From contig JAADJZ010000008.1 of assembly GCA_011032825.1 (NCBI GenBank), forward strand, positions 930,001 to 994,000: a stretch of 64,000 nt of DNA, written 5' to 3'. The stretch is from Massariosphaeria phaeospora (Eukaryota; Ascomycota; Dothideomycetes; Pleosporales). Below the pieces are notes generated by a model that searched no databases, was not told the DNA's origin, and saw nothing but the letters and a program-made list of their open reading frames with translations. A program made the position numbers and the translations under genes. Positions 1-10,678 of this stretch are shown here, piece after piece; position 1 is the stretch's first letter; each line of letters starts with the position of its first letter.

Positions 1-1828
1 GATTGCCAGACAAAAGTGTGGTGTGGAGCAGGTTCTGCGGCTCAGTTTTGGGTAGAGCATAATCCAAAAGCTCCACCATATCTGGCTGGTTGATGATACC
101 CATCTCGGCACACAGTTGCTCCAACGGAAATATTACTCTTTTGTACAGTATGTCTCGCCGTATCTGAACATCATTTTCCCTTGAGTTCTTCTGATGAGGG
201 ACATGGAAAAGCTTAGGATCCAGACAACTTTGGGCAGCGGCTCTGTATTTGTTGCGTATTTCTTCGTTTCTGACGTCCAAACCGGGCCAATTTGTACTTT
301 TGGCCACCTCTTGGTAGGTGGTAAAGTCTGTATTCAATTGCGCGTCCGAATATGCTGCACCGTGAGTTTGCCTTGGCTTTGTGAGGCAGATCTCTACAAG
401 CATTATACCGAGGGCGAGTATGCGAGGGTATCGATGGAGCACACTGTAACTCTGGCAATGTTCTGAGTACTCGTTTTGCCCTGTTTCTGGGGCCGCAAAA
501 GCAAAGAAGGGGCTTGACGGATCGATTTTTTCTTGGTCCATGTCTCCATCGGGATTAAGTCGATACTCTCGCATGAAATGTATGGTTTCGGTTGCCCAGT
601 GCATACGCATAAAATCAGAGTCGTAGTAGCGCCAGACTGATTTGGCAAGGATGTATGCCAGTAGTATCCTGCCCTTTGAGGATATGTTTTTGCGCTGTAA
701 GACTTGCGATAGGGATATACTTGGAGCTTCAACAACACGTCTGTCGGGTGCATCTGCCTGGAATAGTTGATGAAGGCATCCGTCAACAATTCTCAGCCGA
801 ATACAAACGTTCCCCAGGGACCTGCCGAGGAGGTCACAAAAATGACCTGCCTCGATTACTTTAGTAATTTCTTCCTCCTCATTGTAATTAGGCTCTAATA
901 ATTCCTGGTCCGCAAAATGTATCTGTCTTTTCCGTCTAAGCCGTAGCTAGTTAGCACGGGGCAATTGTACTTTGGGGGAATCGGGCCATACCTTGGGACT
1001 TCGAATCGTAACTGCTGCCACTTCACCAATACCTCGGGAGGCGGGGTTGCAGGTGTTGTCGAAAACACCATATCAAAGAATATATCTTCCTGGGTGGAAC
1101 GGGCTTTGTCCACCAGACGGAGCCTTGTCCAGTGCCTCTGAACTGAACAAGATCCAGAATCATCTAACAAGCATGTGCAATTGGAGTGTTGTAGTAACGT
1201 CTTGTACAGGAGCTCGTTCGTCTGCGGAGGGTATTCGACAGGGGGCATAATTTGATCGATCTGCCACCTGTCAACGCTAGTTTGGGTCTGTACCAGTTCC
1301 GCAACCACCCGTTTTGTGCCCACAAATTTTTCAAGATTAGACATGAACTTCCCAAGACGTGACCCTCCAGAAGCAGCAAATTCTGATAGTGATGACTGAA
1401 AACCCATGCGGATCTGGGGAGATGGCTGGAGAAGTGCTTGGAGGATAGGAAATGGCACAACTCCATCGTTATGAGTTGCGTAGAGACCGCTTGCTTGAGG
1501 ATTGACAGGCCACTAAGCACCTATCAGTCCAAGGCATTGATAACTGAGATGCCGTTTTGGATATACGAACCGTGCAGACTGCTTCTAGCTGACCAAGGAA
1601 CCTCGGAAGGCGCCTGGATATTACTTCCAAATTGCATGATCGCGGGTCTTCTAGTGTAAATCGGACCTCGATCAGTCTGGCTGCAAGGACTCCGAGATTG
1701 AGAATCCTGATTCTATCCAGCTTTTGCTGTCCACGCGCCGTCGGGTTTGTCCTCACAGCGTCCGCAGCAACGCCGGCCAGGTTACCGGTAACGATGATGG
1801 CCAAGTTCCATAGCTCCTGATTATCCAT
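1..1828 (-). CDS. DUF7580-like protein, 3' end outside window
   Basis: The ATG at 1828 opens an exon reading MDNQELWNLAIIVTG, followed by a helical N-terminal part. A second exon is open to 992 (motif FPILQALLQPSP, then ASGGSRLGKFMSNLEKF). A 56-base intron at 936-991 (GTATGG, GCTAACT branch, TTAG) joins it to a third exon that stays open to position 1. The join restores RRKRQIHFADQE, and further on come LLAYILAKSVWRYYDSDF and ILALGIMLVEICL. These motifs and their order resemble the fungal DUF7580 family, whose function is unknown and whose members often carry HeLo/prion-like N-termini; none is seen here. The first intron (about 1460-1530) is not resolved: GTATAT at its 5' end is clear, but two acceptors are possible. 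The C-terminus lies beyond the window. The family call is from memory of the motifs. Confidence 0.66.
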
Positions 1829-2213
1829 CAAGAGCGGCTGGGGTGAGTTGAGATGTGTAGCCGACGGCCGCAAAGAAGGAGGTTTGGCTGAGTGTGCACA
1901 TCGGGCTAGGCTAGGGCTGAGCTGCGGGGAAAGCGCGCCCGGGCGCCTTCACCCCCTCACACTTGGCATCAGACCTCAGCAATACCATCCAGCCTAGCCT
2001 GTTACAATATCATTGTCTCTATTTGAGAACGCACCTTATACCCACGAATGTCCGGACAGAGAGATCGAATAAGTCGCTAACACTCAGTGCGTGCCTCGAG
2101 TAGCCAACTCACAGAAGAATCATGATCCTACGAGGACTCGGCAGAGTATTCCAGTGTTGATCTGAGAACAACATGCTCGTCGCGGGAGCTTACTAGACAC
2201 CTCCAGCACCACC
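1829..2213. other. Divergent intergenic region
   Basis: It separates the minus-strand DUF7580-like gene from the plus-strand zinc-finger gene and must hold both promoters. No recognisable element beyond a short pyrimidine-rich stretch near 1945-1970. The downstream start at 2214 has a favourable context (CCACCATGG). Confidence 0.5.
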
Positions 2214-5200
2214 ATGGAAGTGATAGACCCTGCTAGTGCCCATACCTGGACCATCTCTAGCGCCACCTCTGCGTCTCGTCGAGCTCTGGAGCGATGTCTC
2301 GATGTTAAGGATCTCATGCAAGACGAGTGGGCTGAAAACCGACTAATGGACTTCAATCTATGGGCATCAGGCGTCGGTGCATCTGCGAAGCCACTTGCCT
2401 CGCTAGATCAACGGCTTGAGTCCCAGCCAGATGTTCGCGCTGTGGTACTTGGTCTTCTTTCCACTCTAGTCACATTTGTGGACCTGTGTGTAGACATCGG
2501 CATGTATGATCCCATTGTGTTGGTATGCCGCTTATAGAAACGCAGGATCCGCAATTCATGATGATTTAATTGACGATAACGAGCCTAATCAGCTCTCAGA
2601 ACCAGTCGGAGTTCAGGCTTCATCCACGAACGAATCAGATCCTTTCCTGTCATGGTCAGATGAATCAAGCACCAGCTCTGCAGACTCAAGCCAACTAGAG
2701 CCATGTCTACCGCCACTTCAGCAAGCGAAGAACGACGTAGAATCAATATTAGATCAAACTATTCGCCTAGGGATGCTCATAAGGTCATCGGGAACTGCCT
2801 CACGATTACGAAAAGCCGACGCATATTTCACATATGAAGATTTCAGGAACCTAGGAAACCAAACTCACAAGCACTCTAAGAAGATCCCCATTGAAGACCT
2901 GATAGAGTTGAAGGCTCACCTGTTCGCATACTTGTTCCTCCATTCGGCACGACATGATTCTACAGTGCACCAACATAACGGATTCGAGCTTGACTCAGAA
3001 TTCCAGAACCTGGATCCGCACCAGCGAGAAGTTTTGGAGCATCTCATCTTTGCCAACCTTCGGCGTCGCAACCGATTTTGGTACCAACGGAAACATGCAG
3101 GGAAACTGGCGGTCGCTCAAACAGTTCTCTTCCCAGAGCAGGCGAATATGATGGCTACAGAACAGAACGCGGTGATCAAGCAGCAACCACTGAAGGAAGA
3201 ACCACACCCTCTGGTTAAACCAAAATTCGGAGGTGCATCTACCATCACTGGCACGGCACCCTCGGAGGGGAAAATTGATCTTGCCAATTTCGAGAAGAAG
3301 CAGACCCATCAACAAGCCTTGAGTCGGGCTTCGGTTTCTCTCCAGAAGTCTGGATGGCCACATCCACCAAGTATGTCTGACGATAGACAGACGTTCCGTT
3401 GCCCCTGTTGTTACTTCACACTACCTTCGCTACAAGCAGATCGCTGGCACTGGAGGTAGGTGCACTGTACAGTTATGCTTATTCAAGTAATAATCTAACA
3501 CCGCGCTTGATAGAAAGCATCTGTCTGCAGACTTGTGTCCATACACATGCCTCTTCCCAGATTGCTCGATGGAGGATCCTTTATTTGTCACTCGTGATGC
3601 ATGGAAAGCACACCTCCAAACGGAACACAAGTCCTTGAATTACTGGGAATGTTTTGCATGCACTAATGCAGGGAGTGCAGTTGTATTCTTTGCATCTGCT
3701 GACTTTATGTCACATCTCAGAGACTTACACAAAGATGCCGTTTCAGAGGACGACGCGTCTAGGTTATTGACGATATGCGTTAGATCCGATCCCATATCAT
3801 TCAAGACATGCCCGCTTTGCGTGTTAGAGCCGCAACCGGAGGACCTTGAGCCTGAAGCGCTTCTGGAACATATTGCCGACCATGTGCACGATTTCTCCCT
3901 GCATTCTCTTCCCTGGCTAGACTCACGTCTCGAACGAGTATCTATGCCTTTATCTGATGACACTCTACAAAAGCTCTCAAAGTGGTTTGAAGAGCTGGAA
4001 TCATGCGATGGACCCATTGAACAGGATGTCCCGGGATATCCATCAGAAGCAATCGTTGAGGATGCCATAGCGCGGCTGCAAGTTCCTCAAGACGAAGCCC
4101 TGATCCTCGAATCTCTTGCGGATGCTCGCGATAACGCTCTTCTAGCTCTCGATTACTTCGCGGAGAGCAGAGGTGCTTCTTCTCAAGCTCAGGCAGATTT
4201 CGACCAGGACCAGCCGCCAATCCTTTATGCTTCCTCTGAGTCTGGTGCATCGGTATCATCATACACCATGGCCTCGCCTTCCCTCAACCCACAGTATAGC
4301 GGAACATGGGATCCGATGGGCAACGGCTTGGGCCAGGCCCATAGTGAGAACGAGTCTTCGAACAACCCCGAGGAAAGACTTGCGCGTTTGAGGGAACAGA
4401 TCGATAATCTTGACGAAGATATCGTGATAGTTCAAAAAGCCCTCACTCTAGAAAAGAATCCGGGTTCTACAGACCATGCGTTGATGTATGACAGCTTGGG
4501 CGCTAGCCTTAAGGAACGGTTCGAGCTCACGGGGTCTATGATAAGCCTCCAAGAGGCTATAATGGCTGTTGAACATGCTATTGCCCTTACTGTGGATCCG
4601 AATCATAGGATGGAATCGCGGCTTTTGGATCTAGCAGCTCTTATGTTAAGGAGATATGATCACACTGGAGATATCTCAGATGTCGTGCAAGCGAAGACTA
4701 AAATTGAGGAGTCGCTTCGGTACCAATCTAGTAGCAACTCTAGAATTGATTCTCAGCTGCGTCTACGAGATTTGCAACACAGGATTCTCACGGCCTCCCC
4801 CATCGCCATGTCGCAGCAGGCGCACGTCGAGGACTACAACGACGACCATTACGACGAAGAATTCCATTACCACCAACCACTCGCCGCCGCGCGCGACGCC
4901 CACTATAGAAGAGATAGGAAATTTAGAGTCGAAATACCACCCGAGCCTCTACTTGATAAGACACCAACACACTCTTCGCCGACGCCTTCACGTCGAGCTA
5001 GCTTTACTCAAACCCCTAGTGTCAGCCCGGGTATCATGGACTATAGGGGCCAAGATATAAGAGGTGTTCTTCCGATGGGATGGCATAAGAGATTGAGAGG
5101 TGAAGAGTTCGAAGAGCTCGAGGAAATGGATAAGCAGCGAGACACTTCCAGAGGCCGGTCTCCGTATCCTTCACGTCGAGCTACGCTTTCGCCAAACCCC

Positions 5201-7422
5201 AGTGTTGGACCAGGTATCCAGACGGCTAGAAGCAGAGATATCAGCTGGTCTTCTACTAACCCTTCTATAATAGATGATGCAAAGCTCGTGGACGACAGAG
5301 CCAGTCCTGAAAAAGGGTATGGATCTGGTGATCGAGAACACGTTTTGAAACCCCACTTACCTAGATATCAAACTCATGAAATTGTGACCATGATAATCCG
5401 CAAGGATGGCATGTACCCGACGAAAGAAAGCCTTACAGTGTCCCGAGCCCGCCTCGACAGCTCAGAAACCTCTTGGCAGTACCAGCTAAGAAACGGACAC
5501 GGGGAACTTTTCCAGAACGGCGAGTGGATTCTTGAGACAGAGCTACGCAAAGTGAGAGGGGGAACCGGTAGAAGAAGTTCTCGATCACCCCGTACTGTGG
5601 TACCTCATTTTCGCCGACACACTATCTCTGAAGATGATGCGGAAGAGGAAAGACCTTATAGTCGCCGACGCTCTATCTCTCGACGTGGTCATCATCGCCG
5701 ACGCTTGGTCTCTAAAGATGATGCAGAAGAGCAAAGACCTTATAGTCGCCAACGCTCTATCTCTCAACGTGGTGAAGAAGATGCGGAAGAGCAAAGACCT
5801 CATAGTCGCCGACGCTCTGTCTCCCAAGCTAGTGCGGCAGAACAAAGACGTCATCTGCTAGAAACCGACCAACAAATAGATGTTGAGCGCCGCGAACACG
5901 CTCAACTCGAAAAAGAACGCCAAAAAGTGCAGGAATCAGCCTTTCGAAGCCCATCACATTTTCCAAAATCTTCCTATGTAGAGGAAGTAGACGAGGATGA
6001 ACTTAGCGGCGAAGACGTAGCGCGAGGCGGTATCAACCAATATCCTATCATTGAGGAGATAAATCAGCCTTATGCAGGCTCTGATGATGAAGAAAGGCGC
6101 TTCGTGCTCGTCTCAGATCCCAGTGCAGAAGATGGCTCTGAACCTGCGTCGACTGATCCGTGGAAGAGAGATTCTGGCCTAAGTGATCCCGGAGAACGAG
6201 GACGTCAAGCGTTCTCGAGGCGACCTTCTGAAGCTTCTAAACCTTTGCGAAGGCGAAGAGATCACGCTCACTCCCCTTACAGAGAACCTCAGAAGTCATT
6301 TAATAGTGAAATCGATCATAACCCTGGGCTAGATACGAAGGATACACCTAACGCGGTCGAGTTACCCCACGCTCGCGAATCTAGCAGTCGGGACGTGACT
6401 CCATCCACGCACTCATCCGTGGATGGGGACAACTGGCCTTCATCAGATGCAATGCCTCCTGCCACTGCGTTGTCCAGCAATCCCCAGTTCCCAGCTCAAC
6501 ATGCTATCCCGCCTGCCTCGAAATTTCCCCGTCCAAATCTCACCGCACATACATTCGGCCTGCTCAAGGATTTCAAGATGAACGAAAACCCCGCACCTCC
6601 ACCTTCTGACCTGAGGATGTCGGACCGGGGCAGGGGCAAGCTAGAACAGCAGGAACCCTCAGCTGGAGCCTTGGAGTACGACGAGCCACACAAGGACCCA
6701 AATAGAAAAAGGAACAGCTCAAGTCTGAACAGAGAAAGCACTGCTAGAGGCCAACAAAGTACTGACGGTCAGTGGGAAAGGATTGATCAAAGAAGAATAA
6801 CATACTGAAACCAGGCAGCGTCTGCACGAGTTTATCCTTCTCAAACTGAGCAATTCTTCGTCACCGGTCGAGTACGTCCACATCCACTTTATAGACCACA
6901 CCCCCTAATCCTAAATGCTTCTTAAAGATCGCATAGGAGCTAATCCCGTGAATCTAGGTCTTCCAGATAACTGTGTCATCGCCAGCAGAATCCAGCACCG
7001 CCCCCACCCACCCCCACATCGAACGCTACGTTGTGCTCAAAAACTGCGGCAAGTACAGCGTGTGCTTGTAAGTCCTAGGCTCTACACCAATTCTTCTCAT
7101 TACGAGTGCTAACGTACTCCCTAACAGCCTGATCCGGACCTTACCGAAAGCCATCATGGACCCCTCGATTATGAATCACATTTACACAGGCGCCGAGCCT
7201 CCAATCCGGCACAGCGCCGGATCTGAGCCTTTGAAGGTTAACCCTGTAAATGGTGCTGAGTTGCCTCCTCAGTGCTTCATAACGTACACCGTAGCGGATA
7301 TTTACTACCACGATGAGCTGAGGCGGCTGCAGTTAGTGGAGGTTGGCCTGGTGGCAAAAGAACACAGACGTTTATTGCTGTATAATTACCATGAGAAGGG
7401 TGGTGACTTTAACGCTCTTTGA
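2214..7422 (+). CDS. Large C2H2 zinc-finger protein with C-terminal DUF6590-like domain
   Basis: Six exons: 2214-2522, 2593-3455, 3514-6767, 6819-6871, 6958-7067 and 7128-7422, giving 1627 aa. All introns are GT-AG and phases agree throughout. The N-terminus (about 1-370) matches the helical region of the fungal AcuF-like C2H2 family (ending LRRRNRFWYQRKHAGKL). C2H2-type fingers follow at about 370-500 (FRCPCCYFTL, YTCLFPDC, CPLCVLEP). A TPR-like stretch is near 690-770, a low-complexity Arg/Ser region with tandem repeats near 1085-1160, and the last about 150 residues (EQFFVTGRVFQITV, MNHIYTGAEPPI, VYTV-type end) look like DUF6590. The third exon alone would stop at TGA 6806, giving 1488 aa. 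Intron 6768-6818 (GTCAGT...GCAG, 51 bases) removes that stop and keeps frame. Probably nuclear; the target is unknown. The first five junctions rest on consensus only. Confidence 0.78.
5625..5850 (+). repeat. Tandem Arg/Ser-rich coding repeat
   Basis: Within the zinc-finger gene a unit reading roughly DAEEQRPYSRRRSIS recurs three times with a weaker fourth copy, separated by short Arg/His/Gly spacers. The DNA copies are still similar, which suggests recent expansion. The composition resembles RS-type low-complexity segments that are often phosphorylated; that role is inference. Confidence 0.8.
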
Positions 7423-7980
7423 ATCTGCAATAAAGGCATTAAAATGCATTCTCTTCTTGCTAGATATGTCAAAGTTGGAAGTGTGGGTGATGGGTTTGCA
7501 CTGGTGATTTGCCACGAGAAACTGGAGTCGCGGCGGCCATAGCTCACTTCGATACTGAACTATCTTCGATACTGAATCTGGAATTACGCTCCGAGTATAC
7601 GCGTGTAATATCACGGTAAAGTCTTCCAGATGGCGGCAGCCGGTGGAGGCAAGAGTTCAAGTATGTATCGAGTAGTCAGGCCGATTGCGCCAACCTCTGC
7701 ACAAGATGTCGCAAGCGTTCGACTCGGAGGAGGGAGACTGAGCAAGTCGTGCCAGATTTGGGGGCTGAGAGGCCTGGTAAGTGTACCCGAACCTCTCCGC
7801 GCTGGGCAAGACATTCAAGTCGTTCGTGCGAGCGCAAACGTAAATCGACCACAGAATGTTCTCAGAAAAGGTTCCTCTCTGCTAGTGACGCAAAGTAACA
7901 TCGAACTCCTATGCATGATGTGATTGAGCACACGCAGTCCTACCCTACCCTACGTACCCTTGTTATTCAACCCCCTCCCC
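7423..7980. other. Convergent intergenic region
   Basis: It lies between the stop codons of the zinc-finger gene (plus) and dsc3 (minus). A 97-codon open frame at 7630-7923 has no family signal, splice support or codon bias that I can see, so it is not called. Confidence 0.5.
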
Positions 7981-8961
7981 TCAAGAACTCCACCTCATAA
8001 ACCCAAACCCAGCATTCAACAGCACCCCCATAACAACCGCCAACTGCCGCCGCCGCGGCCACAACCCCTCCTCTCTAAACCCCCAAATCAGCGCCGCAAG
8101 CGGCCAAAAGAAGCCCGTCAAGTATCCAAACAGCATATCATCCAGCCCGCCCTCTTCGACCGTGAACCCAGCACCCCACCCCGCTTCCGCCTCGCCCGTC
8201 AGCGCCGGCGAAGGATCTGTGGCCGTCGAGTCCAGCCACCGGTCTTCCATGGCGCGCATTTCCGCCTGGCTGGGCATCGTGTCTGGGGTGTGGGTGTACG
8301 AGAGGTTGTTCTGGAACTGCGAGCGCAGGGTTGCGACTTCTTGCGCTGTGAAGCCCGAGGCGAGGAGCCTGTCGAAGCCTTGGGGTGTAGGGGTAGTGGT
8401 TGGACTGTTGCGCCTGCGCACACCGTCTCCGCTGCTGCTTGTATCGCTGCTGCTGGACCGGCGATGCGTCGGGGCTGCTTGCGTGGCTTGGTACTGCTGC
8501 TGCAGCGACAGTTCCGACGCGTGGGCGAGGGCGGCTTCGGAGGCGAGTTCGGCGGGCGAGAGCGCGTCGCCGAGAGAGCAGTGGATGTAGTACTTCTTTG
8601 CGTCCTGCGGCGCTTCTATCGCGTTGCTGCTTTCCGCCGGCGCATCCCATACTGGCTGCTTGCCTTTCCCCTTGCTACCCGGCCCGTGCTCATTATATGT
8701 TCCATCTCGAGGCGGTGGAGGTGGCGGGAGCCGTAGAGAGGTCGCTAACGGTGCTGTGTCGGCAAGGACCTTGCCGGCGTATATGAGTCGTTGGCGCGCA
8801 GAGCTATGGGTAGGAGGGAGGTTCGAGCGGATGAGCTGCTTCAACGAGAGGGTTGTCGTGGTCCGTGGAGAAGGGATCGGGATCGGAAGATCCGGGATTG
8901 ACGCGGCGAAGCGTATGATCAGGTAGATGAGTTGATCGGGGAGTGGCTTCGTGGCTGCCAT
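7981..8961 (-). CDS. dsc3: Dsc E3 ubiquitin ligase complex subunit 3 (DUF2407)
   Basis: Single-exon gene of 326 aa. The N-terminus has a ubiquitin-like fold signature (SLKQLIRSNLPP, then RQRLIYAGKVLAD at about 55-70) followed by a low-complexity Pro/Ser linker. The second half has the DUF2407 C-terminal part: GFDRLLASGFTAQEVATLR, a conserved acidic EDRWLD segment, and two hydrophobic helices near the end (DMLFGYLTGFFWPLAALIWG and LAVVMGVLLNAGFGF). This is the layout of Dsc3 of fission yeast and DscC of Aspergillus. The membrane-bound Golgi complex cleaves or degrades SREBP-type factors and other membrane proteins. Translation starts at MAATKPLPDQ, the first ATG. A SREBP-type bHLH gene lies 30 kb away, without evident linkage. 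The opposite strand has a long but spurious open frame caused by high GC. Confidence 0.9.
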   Translation of the reverse strand: MAATKPLPDQLIYLIIRFAASIPDLPIPIPSPRTTTTLSLKQLIRSNLPPTHSSARQRLIYAGKVLADTAPLATSLRLPPPPPPRDGTYNEHGPGSKGKGKQPVWDAPAESSNAIEAPQDAKKYYIHCSLGDALSPAELASEAALAHASELSLQQQYQATQAAPTHRRSSSSDTSSSGDGVRRRNSPTTTPTPQGFDRLLASGFTAQEVATLRSQFQNNLSYTHTPDTMPSQAEMRAMEDRWLDSTATDPSPALTGEAEAGWGAGFTVEEGGLDDMLFGYLTGFFWPLAALIWGFREEGLWPRRRQLAVVMGVLLNAGFGFMRWSS

Positions 8962-9338
8962 GGTGGTGGTCGCTCGGGGTTCACGAGTTGCACGGCGGGG
9001 TTCGGGGGCGCCTCAGTCTAGCTGATGGACAAGATGGCTGATGATGATGGTGGTCCAATTGATTCAGTCAGGGTGAAGAGTAGTTACGGCCATGGTTGGC
9101 ATGGTCAGACGCGAAGTTTCGGAAGTCTTGCGCGTGAAGCCTGCGGTGTTGGTCCGCGACTGGAAATGCTTGGCACCCTAAACGTCATGAACGGAGTTAG
9201 ACTACTTAATAATTGGCGGGCGCTATGGGATTATAAATCTAGACTTCACGTATGTATGTAAGGCTTTCACGCACTCAAGCTGTTCCCGATTGAAAGGCCT
9301 AGCTAAATTCGAGATCTTGACGAGTCCAGCACGGCAAC
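8962..9338. other. Divergent intergenic region
   Basis: Shared promoter region of dsc3 (minus) and the Dabb gene (plus). Nothing specific recognised. Confidence 0.45.
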
Positions 9339-9787
9339 ATGGCGATCGTCCACATTGTCCTCTTTGGCTGGAAGTCTACTACCACACCGAAGCAAATTGA
9401 CGACGTATGTTCATGCGAGTCCAAATAGAAATAGACCACCCAAGACGCTGACCGATGCATTTCCAGGCATGTAAACGCATGCTCGGCCTCCGCGAAAAAT
9501 GCATGCACCCAACAACTCAGACACCATATCTGAAGTCATCTGTGGGCGGCAAAAACAACAGCCCGGAAGGGCACGCCGTAGCTCATGCCCAATCCTACTA
9601 TAATACCCCGAGAAGCTGATTATCTCCCCAGGGTGCTCTGACGCATGGATTCGTAGTCGAATTTGAGAACGACGAAGACCGCGAGTACTATCTGAACAAA
9701 GATCCGGAGCATCTTGCGTTCGTCACGTTTGTAAAAGAGCTGGTGCAAGAGATTAAAGTTTTAGATTTTGAGCCGGGGAAATTCTAA
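9339..9787 (+). CDS. Stress-responsive A/B-barrel (Dabb) protein
   Basis: Three exons, 9339-9404, 9467-9577 and 9632-9787, give 110 aa. Introns of 62 and 54 bases have GTATGT/CTGAC/CAG and GTAGCT/CTGAT/CAG signals, both in phase 0. The product starts MAIVHIVLFGWKS, has the central GGKNNSPEGH loop, then THGFVVEFENDEDREYYL and DPEHLAFV, the signature of Dabb-domain proteins. The length of about 110 aa is normal for the family. Such proteins form dimeric alpha-beta barrels, often stress-induced, and a few are catalytic. No catalytic assignment is possible here. The gene is too fragmented by introns to appear as one open frame. Confidence 0.9.
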
Positions 9788-9896
9788 TGCTGGGAGGATC
9801 GTGTGTCGTCTATGGATACAAAGAATGCCGAGGTGCAACGCCTACCATGCTGCGCTAAACGATGCCGAAGTATGTACAATGAACTGGTTGTGAGCG

Positions 9897-10678
9897 TTAT
9901 GATACACTGAAAGACTCGCCGCATCCGCATTGCTCAGCTATTATACGTTAGTAACAGTTGCGAATCGCAAGAAAGCTGACTTACTAATGTTCGGGTTCTT
10001 GAAAACGAATCGCTGGTTCAGCTTGTCTTCTAACCAGTCCATCTCACTGCCAATGATATTCAGAAGTGCCTTGTTGTCTATCAGGACCTTTACTCCGTCT
10101 TGTACGACCTGTTCGTCCAGCATAGACGGCTTGTCCACGTACTCCAGATGGTATGCCAGCCCTGAACACCCCTTTGCCCTTGTGCCTATCCGTATGAGCT
10201 TCGGTTCTGGCTGGTTGAGCAGTTCCCGTAAATGCGTCACAGCAGATTGCGATAGCTTTATTGTCGCTTTGCGGGGACCAAAATTGTATCGACGGGGTCT
10301 AAGAGGTTTCGTAGCTGGTACAGCGCCGCTCGCTTGGGCTTCGCCTTCGGACATGATTGCGCTCGGGCGATCCTCTGGTGCAGCAGCATTCTGCTGCTCA
10401 GGTGGTGATGTTGAGCCGCTGACTTCTGGCGTACCGCCTGCTATTGAAGTGTGTGGTACGCCGAAGTTGCGGGGTGGCAGCTGTTGCTGCAGGGTCGAAG
10501 GGTGGTATGCGCTTGCGGTCTGGAGTTTGCGTTTGGACGACTGACTATATGGCCTGGAGGAGGAGAACATGCGGAGACATTGTGGACACCTGCGTGGTGC
10601 GAATGAGCGAGCGGCGAAAGTAAGCGACGCCGAGGACGACAGTTGGGCGAGCGCACCGGCTGAACGAGGGAGAGACAT
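9897..10678 (-). CDS. isa1: Mitochondrial iron-sulfur cluster assembly protein Isa1
   Basis: Exons 9985-10678 and 9897-9937 (minus) give 244 aa; the 47-base intron has GTAAGT, a TACTAAC branch and TAG. The last exon supplies the C-terminus EQCGCGESFSVS. With Cys171 (GTRAKGCSGLAY), Cys235 and Cys237 complete the three cysteines of the A-type IscA/HesB fold. The first about 120 residues are Arg/Ser-rich and low in acidic residues, fitting a mitochondrial targeting sequence and linker. Isa1 acts with Isa2 and Iba57 in maturing [4Fe-4S] proteins in the matrix. The CGCGESF ending favours Isa1 over Isa2. Ends 110 bases from the Dabb gene, convergent. Confidence 0.92.

Noticed and set aside
2506..3459. 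An independent 317-aa gene starting at ATG 2506
   Set aside because: It is the second exon of the large zinc-finger gene read without splicing; introns 2523-2592 and 3456-3513 fit phase and consensus on both sides.
7924..8736. 270-codon plus-strand frame over dsc3
   Set aside because: Arg-rich antisense frame over the conserved DUF2407 gene.
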